Shown here in pieces: positions 34,795-46,421 of a DNA stretch of 64,000 nt. The position numbers and the translations under genes are program-made. Positions within the stretch are counted from its first letter, which is position 1. Each line of letters opens with the position of its first letter. Under the pieces are notes generated by a model. That model worked only from the letters and a program-made list of their open reading frames with translations, did no database searches and was not told where the DNA came from. Source of the DNA: Apodemus sylvaticus (lineage: Eukaryota; Chordata; Mammalia; Rodentia; Muridae); the NCBI RefSeq assembly GCF_947179515.1, contig NC_067487.1, positions 46,715,014 through 46,779,013 on the forward strand, written 5' to 3'.

Positions 34795-35160
34795 AGGTAT
34801 TCACACCCTCTCGATTTTTTATATGTATGACTAGTACAATACTGTAATTGTAACACTATGCAACATCTTCTGAGATCAGGTTATAAAGATGTTGTGTTAT
34901 CTCCTGCACATCTTATTGCCATGTATTGTGCATTCCTATGAGGAAGTCATTTTGCCAAGATCCCTATGAGTAAGACTAGAAATGGAACCTTCCGGTGCAG
35001 CCAAGAAGACAAAAAACAACCCTGGCTTAATTTATACATGGCTGAAGCCTCACAAAATACCGTAAGTCCAAAAATCACAACCAAACTATTCCTGGATTTC
35101 TGGTCCTCTGAAATTGTGTAAGATAATAAGTGTTTATTATTTTAATATACTAGACTTTAG
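34795..35160 (+). mobile_element. MLT1-type LTR, ancient MaLR
   Basis: GAGATCAGGTTATAAAGATG near 34873 and CTGGATTTCTGGTCCTCTGAAA with GTAAGATAATAAGTGTTT near 35118 follow MLT1 order and its polyadenylation region. Confidence 0.78.
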
Positions 35161-35164
35161 GATG

Positions 35165-35740
35165 CTTTGCAGTATTGCAAGAGACAACCATAAAGAATAG
35201 CCAAAATGCAGGCATGGCTTTGGAATTAGGCAAAGGAGGCAGGTGGAAAGAATTTAAGGATCACAGTCATGTTCTGGTTGAGGTTTAAAATAAAGTGCGG
35301 AAAAACTGTGTTGAAAACAGGTCTTAGAATCCCATGAGGTAGAGCCAGAAATCTTAAAAAACAGTGTTGTGTGCAGTGATGTGCCAAACAGAACATGTAA
35401 ATAAAGAACTGGATGATCCAGCTGAGGGGAGTTCAAGACAGCCTGTTAAAGGTACCATATGACTTCCCTTAGCCCTTTATAAGACACAAGAGGAGAGAGA
35501 TGAGTTAAAGGAATAACCGCTAACTAGGTGGGAGCCAGGACTAAGAATCCAGCCTCTAGAGATGGCAAACGATTTTAAAAATTAAGAAATGTCTTAAAAG
35601 CAAAGGTTAAGTCGAGGGCACTGTCATGGTAACACAGCCAAAAGTTGAAGCTGAGGGAGGGACTATAAATTCCTTGCTAAGTTCTCAAAGTCATCCAGGG
35701 AATGCTTGAGGAGCACCACACCAGTCACACAAAAGACTAT
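35165..35740. other. Unassigned sequence
   Basis: Nothing recognised. Confidence 0.4.
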
Positions 35741-35741
35741 T

Positions 35742-36092
35742 AGTCAGCTTTGCATTACTACAGAGAGATAAGTCAAGGCAGCTAACATATAAAAAGAAAA
35801 TGGCATATTTAGCTTACAGTTTCCAAGGCTTAGATTCCAGATAGGGTAAGAAGGGCAGGGTCAGCTAAACTCATTTACCACCTCACTTCGTGGTGGATGG
35901 CTATTGTGGGCATGGGTTAGAAGCAGACAGATGATTGGGTACCCAGAGAATGAAAACAAGGATGCCTCCAATGATCCAAAGATCTCTCACTAATCCCCAG
36001 TTTATAAAGGCTCTACTACCTCCTAATCGCACCACTCTGGAGACTAAGCCTTTAATATATGAACCTTTGTGCATCATCCTTCAAACCAATTA
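35742..36092 (-). mobile_element. Old MaLR-like LTR, antisense
   Basis: A diverged copy of the same antisense layout: TTAGTCAGCTTTGCATTACT, GCATATTTAGCTTACAGTTT, CTACCTCCTAATCGCACCAC. Much older than the copies at 40.3 and 43.3 kb. Confidence 0.72.
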
Positions 36093-36094
36093 AG

Positions 36095-36724
36095 GCTATG
36101 ATTCATAGATCCTCTCAAAATAGGGCTTCTAAGAAGCTTAAGAACTTTGCCCTTCACAGAATCACAAGATGAAAAAGGGAGTTGATATTTTGCAGACATA
36201 TCTGTGTGACTTTTGTCTAATGGAATCCACCTGATAAAAGTCACAGGAGATTCGTGGAAGTTTCAAAAAAAAATTAAATCAGCAGATGTCTTTTTAATAA
36301 GAACCCAAAGGGTTAGAGACAGTCAAGAGCCTTTATACCCACCAGATCCCTATTGTACTGAAAGCTTAGGGAAAAAAATGGTGTCCAGATACTACATTTT
36401 ATGAAAAAGCAAGTGTAACTCAGAAAGTACAAGAAGCATGGGATAATCTTAGGATAGGACTGAGCCTTACTGCGCTTCAACATGCCTTGGTTGGATTTGA
36501 GAGCTGTTCCAACTCATCTCCTTTAGAATATTAATACATGTGATGTTTATTCTAGTCCTGATCTAATACTGTATGGTCAGTGTTTGCATGTTCTTTTGTC
36601 CAGAGGGAACTGCACTTGGAATGGTTTCTTTGGGTCGTCCACATAACAGTCTCTAGAATTGCCCAGGAGACAAATGTGTGGGCACAACTGTGAAGACATT
36701 TCTAGATTACATTAGGATAATGGA
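36095..36724. other. Unassigned sequence
   Basis: Nothing recognised with confidence; the right part may be the 5' half of the LTR that follows. Confidence 0.4.
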
Positions 36725-36936
36725 GGTAGGAACATTCCAAGGCCTAGGGTTCGAGACTAGACAAAAAGGGGAAATTGAGAGGAGCATTGGCATTCATCGC
36801 TCTCTGACCCTTAGGTATGACCTCACCCGTGCCCACTATGCCTCCCCACCACGATGAATCAAGGTAAATCTTTTCCTTGTTAGATTAATTTTGTCTGGTA
36901 TTTTTTGACAATGCATTGAGATAAATAGCTAATACT
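36725..36936 (+). mobile_element. Old MaLR LTR 3' portion
   Basis: CCCACTATGCCTCCCCACCACGATG followed by AAATCTTTTCCTTGTTAG, GTCTGGTATTTTTTGACA and TAGCTAATAC matches the 3' end of older MaLR LTRs. The 5' boundary is not defined. Confidence 0.68.
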
Positions 36937-37150
36937 CAAGAAACTATGTGTGAGGAATCATGCATGCAATTGGACATGATTACAATGACAAGACTCCAAT
37001 TCTTGAGCTGACACCATTATAAAATAAGAAGTTTAGCAGAGGGGAGTAAATGCATTTTATATGTGGGAAACACAGGATTCTTAAGGGCCTGAGGGCAGAC
37101 TCTGTCTGGCCTTCTCTTGGTACTTACACACTGAATTGTTTCTCTCCCAC

Positions 37151-37510
37151 ACGGTGGTAGTTTGAATAAGCTTGGCCCGGGATGTGGGGTGGCTCTAGTA
37201 GAAGGTTGGAGTAAGTGTGGACTTAGGTTGGAGTATGTGTGACCTTGTTGAAGTGTGTTATTGTGGGTTTAGCCTTTAAGATCCTCATTCTAACTGCCTG
37301 GAAATGAGTCTTCTCCTAATGACCTTCAGATGAAGATGTAGAACTCTGAGTTCCTCCTGCACCATGCTTACCTGGACACTGCCATGCTCCTGTCTTGATG
37401 ATAAGGGACTGACCTCAGAACCTGTAAGCCAGCCCTGATTAAGTGTTGTCCTCATAAGAGTTGCTATGGTCATGGTGTCTGTTCACAGCAGTAAAACCCT
37501 AACTAAGACA
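37151..37510 (+). mobile_element. MaLR LTR (MT group)
   Basis: GGTGGTAGTTTGAATAAGCTTGG head, AGATGAAGATGTAGAACTCTG middle, GTAAAACCCTAACTAAGACA end. Same family as 4462-4808; no clear target duplication was confirmed. Confidence 0.92.
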
Positions 37511-37514
37511 CAGA

Positions 37515-38792
37515 CTGTATGGGAACTCATCTGCATTAAAGTAAGATAAGAAGAGATGTTATGTCATTTCCAAGACACCATAGTTTCCATCTCTTCTCAG
37601 TCACTCTGTCAAGGGCCATGTGAATGGGCTGGAGATCCTCTTCTAACCCTTCAGACAACTCTAGCTCAGGTGACAGCTTGACAATTGTCTCCTGTGTCAC
37701 CAGCATTCCATCTGAGCTGCTCCTGGGTTCCTGGCCTTCAAGAATTTGCAAGATAATGGTTGATTTAAGCTCTTAAATTTGGGAGTAAGTTTTCAATGCA
37801 ACCACAGATGATTAATATACACTTCTGATGAACTTATAGTACTTATAGTACTGCACACTTTACAGAACTTGTTTGGATAAATAACTGATGCCGGTGTTTT
37901 CAGGACACACTCCGAAGGGGACTTTCTTTTTCCCTTTGGGGTAATCTTTCTGCTCGAAGAAAAAAATGAAGTGCAGCAACTTTCCAGATAAAGAATATTC
38001 ACACTTCAGCACACTTTATCTAGGCAAGTAAACCTGAAAGTTTTCTTAGATCTAACCTACAAGCAACCCCAGTTAAGCGTCATATAAAACTGTTATATGC
38101 TTTAAGAACATGAATACTTTTAGTCTTTCCCTAAATTTTAAGTCAAAGTCCTTTACTCTGGTTATTATTAATTTGTTTAGATTAAGGAACCTAGAAAGTT
38201 GGTGGTAATTCTTTTACGGTTTGCTTTTTTTTGTGAAAATGTTTTTAAGACACCCAGATAGCCCTAGAACTTCAGAATAGCAAGTGACATGTGTAACTTC
38301 TATTTGTCCCAAGACTCTTGTGTCAGTTTTGATATTTTTTGCCTCTTACTCTTGTTTTGAATGGTGGTGAAAGCCAATGAGTTTTTAAATAATTGGCTCT
38401 ATGCTCTCCTAACAGTGCATGCACACAGTGGTTGATTATAATTGACCAACCTTTCTCTCCATCACTCCAGTGAAGGAACAGCTTCTTATTGCCTGTTGTT
38501 TGCCATTCATATTCTTAGAATTAAATCTAGAATTAAATTTCAAACCAACATCAGCTTTTCTTTTCTCTCTCTTTTTTTAAAAAACAGGCTGCCCCTAAGC
38601 TTCTAGAACCTTCTTTTCTAGAACCTGTAAGAACTTGTTCTCCAGCTCATGAGCAAGGCACTGAGACCTCAAGTCTAGGAGCACTTGGTAGGAGACAATT
38701 GGAGGTCTGTCTTCCCTGTCAGCACATTCCATGGGCATGCTACACTGTCTGGGAAGAAAGCTCTTCAGGCAGCAGGCACTTCTGCATGGACA
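37515..38792. other. Unassigned sequence
   Basis: No gene or family recognised. A 71-codon minus frame at 37536-37751 has no motif. Confidence 0.4.
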
Positions 38793-38816
38793 ACACACAC
38801 ACACACACACACACAC
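38793..38816. repeat. (CA)n microsatellite
   Basis: Short pure CA run. Confidence 0.95.
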
Positions 38817-39039
38817 TCCGTTAGCACTATGCATCTCCTTAACAGTATATATTTATCACCATGATTGCCTCTGCTTAAAAAAAATATGAACAGCTGGAAG
38901 CAAGTTGACTGAAATGTAGATAACACAAAAGACAGGCCAGTTTGGGAAACAAATGTCCCAGAGGGTTCTAGCTTCTCCAAAATGGAATCCTTTCAGGGTC
39001 TTTTTAAAGAACCTCTATATCTTTGTTAAGCTGAAGATC
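38817..39039. other. Unassigned sequence
   Basis: Nothing recognised. Lies next to the duplicated segment at 39040. Confidence 0.35.
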
Positions 39040-39172
39040 TATCAAGCCATGGTTTATCAGAGATTGGCAGTAGGGTGCCTGGAAAGCCATGACAAGTCTC
39101 AAAGGACCTTGTTTCAGTCTGCCAGACCATAACTCACTTTGTTGTTGCAAGGGTCTCATAGTTTCCTGAGCC
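39040..39172 (+). repeat. 130-bp duplicated segment, copy 1
   Basis: Nearly identical in the same orientation to 41812-41942, from CCATGGTTTATCA through GGGTCTCATAGTTTCC. Flanks of the two copies differ. Probably part of an unrecognised interspersed element. Confidence 0.9.
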
Positions 39173-39174
39173 TC

Positions 39175-39985
39175 AGCACATAATACTGTAAGCGTGGATC
39201 ACAATTTCTTCCTATGTTGAGTGTCCTGCCCCCGTTTATTTCTATGTCTGACTTTCAGAAGCTGCTGCTTGTTTCTCCTTTTCTTCTCCCTAAATCATGT
39301 CACTGCCCTGAGCTGGACCCTCAGTAGGATGTGGGCCAGTCTGGTCCTAGGTGCAATTTGGAGATACCTTGACCTAGGGGAGACTGAACCAGACAATGTC
39401 CACAGCAAGAGAGCTAGTCAGATCCTTACAGCCAGAGAGAAAAGCAGAGACCCAGGAGCATCACAGAGGAACCCCAGACCTCCTTCCCCATGAGAATGGG
39501 TGACACCAAAGTACAATAGTTTTGTATAGGGATTTGGACAAACCTGGAGCTAGTGTTAGATCAGCAATAAAGTTCCAATAAGAGAAAAGGACTTCTGGTG
39601 AAGAAAATGATCTCTGGCCTAGATGGAGACCTAATGGAACCAGATGGGTTCCAGTAGGACCATGTCAATCACCATGTCAATCACCTAGGCAGACAGGCTT
39701 ACCATAAGCCATGCTAAAGGGATAGGTGGAATAACTTTTTCTTTTAATGAAATATTTATTGTACTTTTCTTTCCCAGAAAGAATCCCCACCTGATAGCCT
39801 AATCTTTACAAGTAGAGCCACCATGAGGTAGGATGAATCTGTCTGCCTTATCTCAGGGCTGGCCTTATCTCTCCCCCATCTCTTTTATTTAGATGAGGAC
39901 CAGAACCTTACTATGCTGTTCCTGCTTCCTTGGGCTTCCTTACTTTTCTCTAAAGCCCCTTCCACCCCATGGACTACCATGTTAT
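39175..39985. other. Unassigned sequence
   Basis: Contains a small tandem ACCATGTCAATC pair near 39658. Possibly LTR/ERV-derived, but I cannot support a family. Confidence 0.35.
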
Positions 39986-39994
39986 TATTAGACT

Positions 39995-40785
39995 GAAATC
40001 CCTGCTCATGCCCTGCGACCGGGACAAGCTGGGAAACCTCCTCTCCCTCCCTTCCCCCATCCTTCCCCCGACTCGGAGAAAACTTTGGACTAACATGTCA
40101 TCACTCCTTGTCTAAGTGTTTCCAGCAAACCACCCAAGAATGGCTGCCCAGGGGTTCAGTTTCTGACCACGTATGGACACAATCCTAACTCTTAGCTCAC
40201 TTGTCATTATCCCAAGCTCAAGACCCAAAAAGTGTCCTTCCATGGGTGACATCTCTGATCTCCACCTGTAAGATCAGTGAACCTGCTGGAGTGCTGTCTC
40301 CTAATAAACCTGCCTTTATCTACTTTTAATCTGGTCTAATCTGGCATTGTCTTAGTCAGGGATTCTATTCCTGCACAAACATCATGACCAAGAAGCAAGT
40401 TGGGGAGGAAAGGGTTTATTCAGCTTACACTTCCACATTGCAGTTCATCACTAAAGGAAGTCAGGACTGGAACTCAAGCAGGTCAGGAAGCAGGAGCTGA
40501 TGCAGAGGCCATGGAGGGATGTTCCTTACTGGCTTGCTTCCCCTGGCTTGCTCATCCTGCTCTCTTATAGAACCCAAGAATACCAGCCCAAAGGTGGTAC
40601 CACCCACAAGGGGCCCTCCCCCTTGATCACTAATTGAGAAAATGCCTCACAGTTGGATCTCATGGAGGCACTTCCCCAACTGAAGCTCCTTTCTCTGTGA
40701 TAACTCTAGCCTGTGTCAAGTTGACACACAAAATCAGCCAGTACAGAAATATATCTGTGCCACTGAGGGAGAGAAAAAGCCTACT
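39995..40785 (+). mobile_element. LTR-like element, copy A, split by ORR1-like LTR
   Basis: Matches 48240-48575 in the same orientation (GAGAAAACTTTGGACTAACATG-type, CAGTTTCTGACCACG-type, CTTTATCTACTTTTAATCTGG). An AATAAA precedes the last string, as in an LTR R region. The ORR1-like LTR at 40348-40745 interrupts it; the sequence resumes with ATATCTGTGCCACTGAGG. Family unassigned. Another AATAAA-bearing LTR-like stretch lies at about 40810-40940. Confidence 0.75.
40348..40745 (-). mobile_element. MaLR LTR (ORR1-like), antisense, nested
   Basis: A complete ORR1-like LTR in reverse, from TGTCTTAGTCAGGGATTC to AAATCAGCCAGTACA. It sits between two strings that are adjacent in the homologous copy at 48.5 kb. 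Flanking pentamers GGCAT and GAAAT could be a decayed target duplication. Confidence 0.95.
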
Positions 40786-40939
40786 AATGATCTCTGTGCT
40801 TGTAACAATGGAATGACCCCCTCCCCTCCGGTCCCATCACCTTCTCCCATCACCTCCCCTGGGCAGCTACTGAGTGAGATTCTACAGCTTTCCTGCCCTG
40901 GAGTGTTCTTTTAAGCTCTAATAAAATTCAACCATCTGC

Positions 40940-41811
40940 TTGAATCTATTTTTATATTCTTTTATTAAGAAAACAAAGAACTTGATAAGCCCCAAGAAAG
41001 GGAACCTAATTTAAGCCCCAAGAAAGGGAACCTAATTTTCCCAGGATCGTCTGGTAAATACAAAGGGAGTTCTCCAAATTCCAGGAAAACCTGGAAATTG
41101 TCCAGGTCTATTTAAGACAATGACTTTCTTCAGGGCTCTCTCAAGGACCAACTCTGATTTCTCCCCCTCACACACCCGTGCTTTGAAAACTTCTTCCTGT
41201 GTTACAATGTATGCCTTTAACATTCTTTAAGGTTGCAACAATTCAGAGAGGTGCACTGCATAGAACCCTTGCCCAGCTACCAGTGGCACTTCTAGCCAGG
41301 AGCTGAGGCAAACTCCTGCCAGGGCCTTGATGATCAAAGAACTCAGTATCCAAGTAGCTTGTGTACATTTCTTCTTTTAGGCTTTTAAAACATTTCTCCT
41401 GGCATCAGCCTCCTGAATATAGCCAGTTTATGCACATTCCTATTGGAGTAAACATTACTAGTTGTTTGAGGACTGTTACCTCTCTTTAAGTGGACAACTC
41501 TCAGGCAATCTCCCATGAGGCAAGAGCTCTGATTTTTAGTTCAATGCTGTGCTTTTAAATTCCCTTGAAGTTCTACCACAACTGTACATGGGACAGTCAT
41601 GATGAACACAGGCCAACCGTCTGTTAGGCTCACAGCTAAATTCTCTTTCCATCTATTTTCTCTGAATAAAGACTCTGCTGTGGACAGAATCCTTTCCAAG
41701 ATTTCCTTTGACCAAACTTTTGCAGCCAGAAGCAACGAGGAGGCCCCAGGGTGATGTGAGTGGTGATGGAGTCCCTGAATGAGACTCTAATGTTTTAAGT
41801 TCCTCTGAGAA
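40940..41811. other. Unassigned sequence with a 26-bp tandem duplication
   Basis: Contains an exact 26-bp tandem pair at 40986-41011 and 41012-41037, and AATAAA near 41665. Possibly ERV-derived; no family fixed. Confidence 0.4.
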
Positions 41812-41942
41812 GATCAGGCCATGGTTTATCACAGATTGGCAGTAGGGTGCCTGGAAAACCATGACAAGTCTCAAAGGACCGTGTTGCAGTCTGCCAGACC
41901 ATAACTCACTTTGTTGTTGCAAGGGTCTCATAGTTTCCCGAG
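41812..41942 (+). repeat. 130-bp duplicated segment, copy 2
   Basis: Partner of 39040-39172 at 2.77 kb distance, differing at only a handful of positions. Confidence 0.9.
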
Positions 41943-41944
41943 CC

Positions 41945-42340
41945 TTCTATGACTACCAGGTTCATGCCTTGTGGTACAGCTGCTCACTTGGGCTGAAGCC
42001 TACACACTATGGGAGGGAACAAAGACACTTGTGTCTTTGAGGCTTGGCAGTACAGAAATGAGGATAGGGGAGACACTGAATGTTAGTGTCAAAATACCTG
42101 CAGACTGGTTGGCCTGGTTTCTTTGTGATCGTCTGGCTCAACAGCAACAGGTAAACAACAGAAGCTTGTCTATGGATAATAATAGCTACTATTTATTCAT
42201 CCCCACCCACAGGTCAGACAGCATCTTGAGTGTTTTATATACACAGCTTTAGAAATCCTTGAGATAGGTGATAACAGTATTTTTCAAAATTAAAAAGCAA
42301 GACATTACAGGGAAATTTGCTTATGAATATATGTAGAAAG
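41945..42340. other. Unassigned sequence
   Basis: Nothing recognised. Confidence 0.4.
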
Positions 42341-42689
42341 TGTGATGTGTGTGTGTGTGTGTGTGTGTGTGTGTTGTATGAACTCTGTGTGTGGGAGACC
42401 ACAGTGGATATCAAATGTCTTTCCTAAATTTCTCTCCACGTATGTTTTCAAAAGGCAGGATCTCTCATTAAACTTGAAGCTCACTGGTTCAGCAAGACCG
42501 ACTGGTTAATGAGCTTCAGGAATCCCCAGTCTCCACTAAGGCCCACCCCCAGTACTGGGGTTATACATGAAGGCCTCACATCTCCTTCTTTTTTTTTTTT
42601 TTTTTAAATATGAGTTCTTTTGACTCGAAACTCTGATCTTCTTGCTTGTATTGCAGACACCTTACCAACTGAGCAACTTTCCCAGCTCC
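42341..42689 (-). mobile_element. B4 SINE, antisense, with (TG)n tail
   Basis: A (TG)n tail at 42341-42374, then AGGCAGGATCTCTCATTAAAC, a T-run at about 42590-42605 and the head complement CCAACTGAGCAACTTTCCCAGC. Confidence 0.82.
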
Positions 42690-42736
42690 AGAGGAATTTT
42701 AGTAATCAGTTCTCTATCAGGTTTCTGATAAGTGGT

Positions 42737-42741
42737 AAAAC

Positions 42742-42776
<35 letters not shown>

Positions 42777-42786
42777 CAAAAAAACC
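42737..42786. repeat. (AAAAC)n repeat
   Basis: A-rich pentamer repeat of about 50 bp. Confidence 0.93.
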
Positions 42787-42789
42787 CAC

Positions 42790-43272
42790 TTGATCTTGAT
42801 GCACACTTTAATTTTATTATGGCATGTCCAAAAGCCCTCTAATAACAATGATAAGAACAAATCTTGGAATTGACAATGTAGTGCACTTCATAGGGTTTAT
42901 GAAAGAAGTGGAGTTGGAGTTGGTGTTGTAAACGTTGCCACTGGGGACTAAAACGCTCCATTGTGCGAGTAAGAATAAGAGCAAAGGAAAAAGCATCCCT
43001 GAATCTCCATCAGCATGGCAGCTGGTCTCGCACCGCCTTAGTGGGGGAGGGGCTCCAGCTTCTTGAAGGACTTAGGCATTCACTGTCAATAGAGACCATG
43101 TGCTTTGGTGTGACAAATCTGATCTAGGGTCTGAACACACAGGCACCCGGTCTCAAAGCATTTCTGTCTGTAGACAGTCTCACCAGATACTTCAATCCCA
43201 TGGGGAATTTGATGACTGACTTACTGGTTTCAAGAGTTGCTTCTTCATTGTATAGACGCAATTTTTTGAAAA
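42790..43272. other. Unassigned sequence, possible old transposon or gene debris
   Basis: On the minus strand it contains an open stretch and, further on, AATAAA, which suggested a processed copy. No poly-A is present on the right side for that strand, so it is left unassigned. Confidence 0.35.
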
Positions 43273-44085
43273 TGTCTGTCTCAGTCAAGGTTTCTATTCC
43301 TGCACAAACATCATGACCAAGAAGCAAGTTGGGGTGATAGGGTTTATTGAGCTTACACTCCCACACAGCTGTTCATCACCAAAGGAAGTCAGGACTGGAA
43401 CTCAAGCAGGTCAGGAAGCAGGAACTGACACAGAAGCCATGTGGGGATGTTACTTACTGGCTTGCTTCCCCTGGCTTGCTCAGCTTGCTCTCTTATAGAA
43501 CCCAAGACTAGCCTAGAGGTGGTACCACTCACAAGGGGCCCTCCCTCCTTGATCACTAATTGAGAAAATGCCCCACAGCTGGATCTCATGGAGGCACTTC
43601 CACAACTAAAGCTCCTTTCTCTGTGATAACTCCAGCCTGTGTCAAGTTGACACACAAAACCAGCCAGTACAATTGACCCCTTGTCAGTTTGACACACAAA
43701 CACGTCACTATTAAGCCTCAACCCTTACTTTCTTATTCATCCCCAAGATCTAAATAACTTTAAAAGTCCCACAGTCTTTACATACTAAAAGTTCAATCCT
43801 TTTAAAATGTCCAATATCTTTTGAAATTCAAAGTCTTTTAAAAATTAAAAGTCTCTTAACTGTGGGCTCCACTAAAATACTTTCTTCCTTCAAGAGGGAA
43901 AAATATCAGGACACAGTCACAATTAAAAGCAAAACTCAGACTTCAATGGTTCAATGTCTGGGATCCAACTCGTGATCTTCTGGGCTCCTCCAAGGGCTTG
44001 GGTCACTTCTCCAGCTCTGCCCTTTGTAGCACACATCTTGTCTTCTAGGCTCCAGCTGTCTGTACTCCACTTTATCTATTTTGGT
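43273..44085 (-). mobile_element. MaLR provirus remnant: 3' LTR plus 3' internal part
   Basis: 43273-43674 is an ORR1-like LTR in reverse. From 43675 the sequence does not leave the element but runs on with AT-rich text (AAAAGTCTCTTAACTGTGGGC, GATCCAACTCGTGATCTTCTGG) that I recognise as MaLR internal sequence. Read on the minus strand this is internal 3' end followed by 3' LTR; the 5' part is missing. It has no coding capacity. Confidence 0.9.
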
Positions 44086-44436
44086 AGTTTTTTAAAAAAT
44101 GTGGTATAGTAGGCGACTTCGGCGAGGGCCGTGAATTGTTCTGAGTACAATTGTGAGCTACTGACTTCCTGTGTGTCTCTGTGCTAAGCACCAATTTATT
44201 TTGACATGGATTTTTACACAGTCTTTCACTTTGCCAATAGGAGCCTTCTCAATTTAGGGCCAGTGTGTTTTTAAATGAGTTCTTTAGATTGTGCCTGTTT
44301 TCTTGCTTTCAGGAACAAAAACTTCCAGCTACTTTGTCAAAGTCCTGATGTGGAAGACAGACAGCCAATTTTGCACAAAGGATCATCTTTGAGAGGAGGA
44401 GAACGTGGAGAGATCCTAATTTGATCCTAAAGAGGA
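44086..44436. other. Unassigned sequence
   Basis: Nothing recognised. Confidence 0.4.
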
Positions 44437-44807
44437 TGTTTTGGTTGCTTTTCTACTGCTGTGATAAGACACCATGACCAAGACAACTCATAGTAGGAAG
44501 GGTTTACTTGAGGTCTACAGTTTGAGAGGATTGATTAGAGTCTGTGACCGTCATAGCTGGGAACACGGCAGTGGCCAGGCATGGCATCAAAACAGTAGCT
44601 GAGAGCTTAAATCTTCACCCACAAGCACAGGGCAGAGGGAGCTAACTGGGAATGGTATAGACTTTGAAACCTCAAAGCCCACCTGCAGTGACATACCTCC
44701 TCCAACAAGCCCACACCTCCCAATCTTTCCCAAACAGTTCCACCAACTGGGGACCAATTATTTAAACATATGAACCTATGAGGTCTAATCTCATTCAAGC
44801 CATCACA
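44437..44807 (-). mobile_element. MaLR-like LTR, antisense
   Basis: Reverse complement starts TGTGATGGCTTGAATGAGAT and ends in CAAAACA; internal GGAGGTGTGGGCTTGTTGGA. Same family as 11346-11695 and 12233-12598. Confidence 0.9.
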
Positions 44808-44809
44808 GA

Positions 44810-45645
44810 GAGTTTCACTTTTGTCTGAAGGTAAAATATTTATATAGAAATTTTAAAGCTTAGTTTTATACACTTCATTTTCCCTTTGTGGAAATATGTC
44901 CATTTTGTGTTTTCTTCAGGATACAACTATAGAGTCTGACTAAGACAGTGGTGAGTGAACTGGTCTCAAGCACTGGAAATTGCCCTTGATGTTTGAGAAT
45001 GCCTAACCATGAAGCCTTGGACTCAGAAGCAATGCTTCAAATGTCTCTTGGATATTACCAATTAATTTAAAAGTAAATGTTTACTCATTTTTTAATTGGT
45101 ACTTTTAATATATTTTCCATTTTGTAGATACGTAGTTTTATGGCTATTAACTATTTTTTGCTTCTTCCTTAGTTACGAAATCTGTTCATTTTATTTGTAG
45201 CATTCATTTGCAATTCTTCAAATTAGCATATGAAAAGAAATCCAACTTTATTAGTAACCAAATGATATGTAAATTAAAACAAAAGGGGTTTTTATTATTA
45301 TAAGTTATACAAAGACTTAAAAAAATTATATTATACTTCAGGGAGTTTTGAATGGCAGTTTTACTTTTTAGGACTGCCCTGCTATCAGTTTTCCCAGCTT
45401 GCTTTTTCTCTGTTAGAAGTCTCCTGTCTCTTCCCTACTTCATCAAGCCCCTGCCCACCAGCCCTCCTTTCTAGTCTACCTTTCTTCTGACTGAGCTGGT
45501 GAGAAGCTTCTCTGCACAGAATTCAAAGTTCCACTATTTTTTCTTGTAGAGAGCCAGGCAGTACATATGTAGCCTGTGTTACCTAAGCATCAAAACACAA
45601 TATTACAAAGGCATAGAAGCCATTTAAAATGTAGCCACTGAAAAT
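44810..45645. other. Unassigned AT-rich sequence
   Basis: Nothing recognised. Confidence 0.4.
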
Positions 45646-45649
45646 GTTA

Positions 45650-45852
45650 CAATTTGGGGCTAGAGAGCTAGCTGGCTTCTGCCATTCTGAGAGCTTATTA
45701 CTTTTGCAGAGAACTCAGTTTGGCTCCCAGCAGCCACACCAGGGAGTTCACAATCACCTGGAACACTATCTCCAGGGGATACAAAGCCTCTGGTCTCCAA
45801 CAGCAATCACACATGCATATGCACACACATATTCACACACCAGTAATTAAAA
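45650..45852 (+). mobile_element. B3-type SINE, diverged
   Basis: TTGGGGCTAGAGAGCTAGCTGG head, TTTGGCTCCCAGCAGCCACA, GGGGATACAAAGCCTCTGG, then CACACATGCATATGCACACA tail. Confidence 0.8.
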
Positions 45853-46004
45853 ACGAGAAATGTTTAAAACTCCTCAGCTTATGGGATTGTTGTTATGTGC
45901 CACACCTGCTCCATGGGCCACAGTTCACTCTTCTGTGGTTTAGATCCCACCACAGTGAAGAGCTCATGCCACAGCTGACAGATATGCTTAGAATGCTTGA
46001 TGCT

Positions 46005-46421
46005 GGAAAGAACCCAGATATTCCTCAACGGAGGAATGGATATAGAAAATGTGGTATATTTACACTATGGAATACTACTCAGCTATTAAAAACAATGAAT
46101 TCATGAAATTCTTAGGCAAGTGGGTGGAACTGGAGAATGTCATCCTGAGTGAGGCAACCCAATGGATGTTATCCCAGAAACTCGGAATACCCAAGAAACA
46201 ATTCACATATCAAATGATGCCCAAGAAGAAGGAAGGAGTAGCTCCTGGTCCTGGAAAGACTCAGTGCAGCAGTGTAAGGGAATACCAGGACAGGAAAACA
46301 GGAAGGGGGTGATTGGGGAACAGGGGGAGGGAAGAGGGCTTATGGGACTTTTGGAGAGGGGGGATCCAGGAAAGGGGAGATCATTTGAAATGTAAATAAA
46401 GAATATATCAAATAAAAAAAA
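46005..46421 (+). mobile_element. 5'-truncated L1 3' end with target duplication
   Basis: Begins in ORF2 3' sequence (CCAGATATTCCTCAACGGAGG, ATGGAATACTACTCAGC), passes through a G-rich 3' UTR and ends AATAAAGAATATATCAAAT plus A-run. The 15-bp repeats AGAATGCTTGATGCT (45990-46004) and AGAATGCTTAATGCT (46422-46436) flank it. The 87-codon frame at 46049-46312 is the ORF2 tail. Confidence 0.95.

Noticed and set aside
42790..43272. Possible processed pseudogene on the minus strand
   Set aside because: An open stretch and AATAAA are present, but the expected T-run on the plus strand is absent; the nearby tract is (AAAAC)n, the wrong complement.
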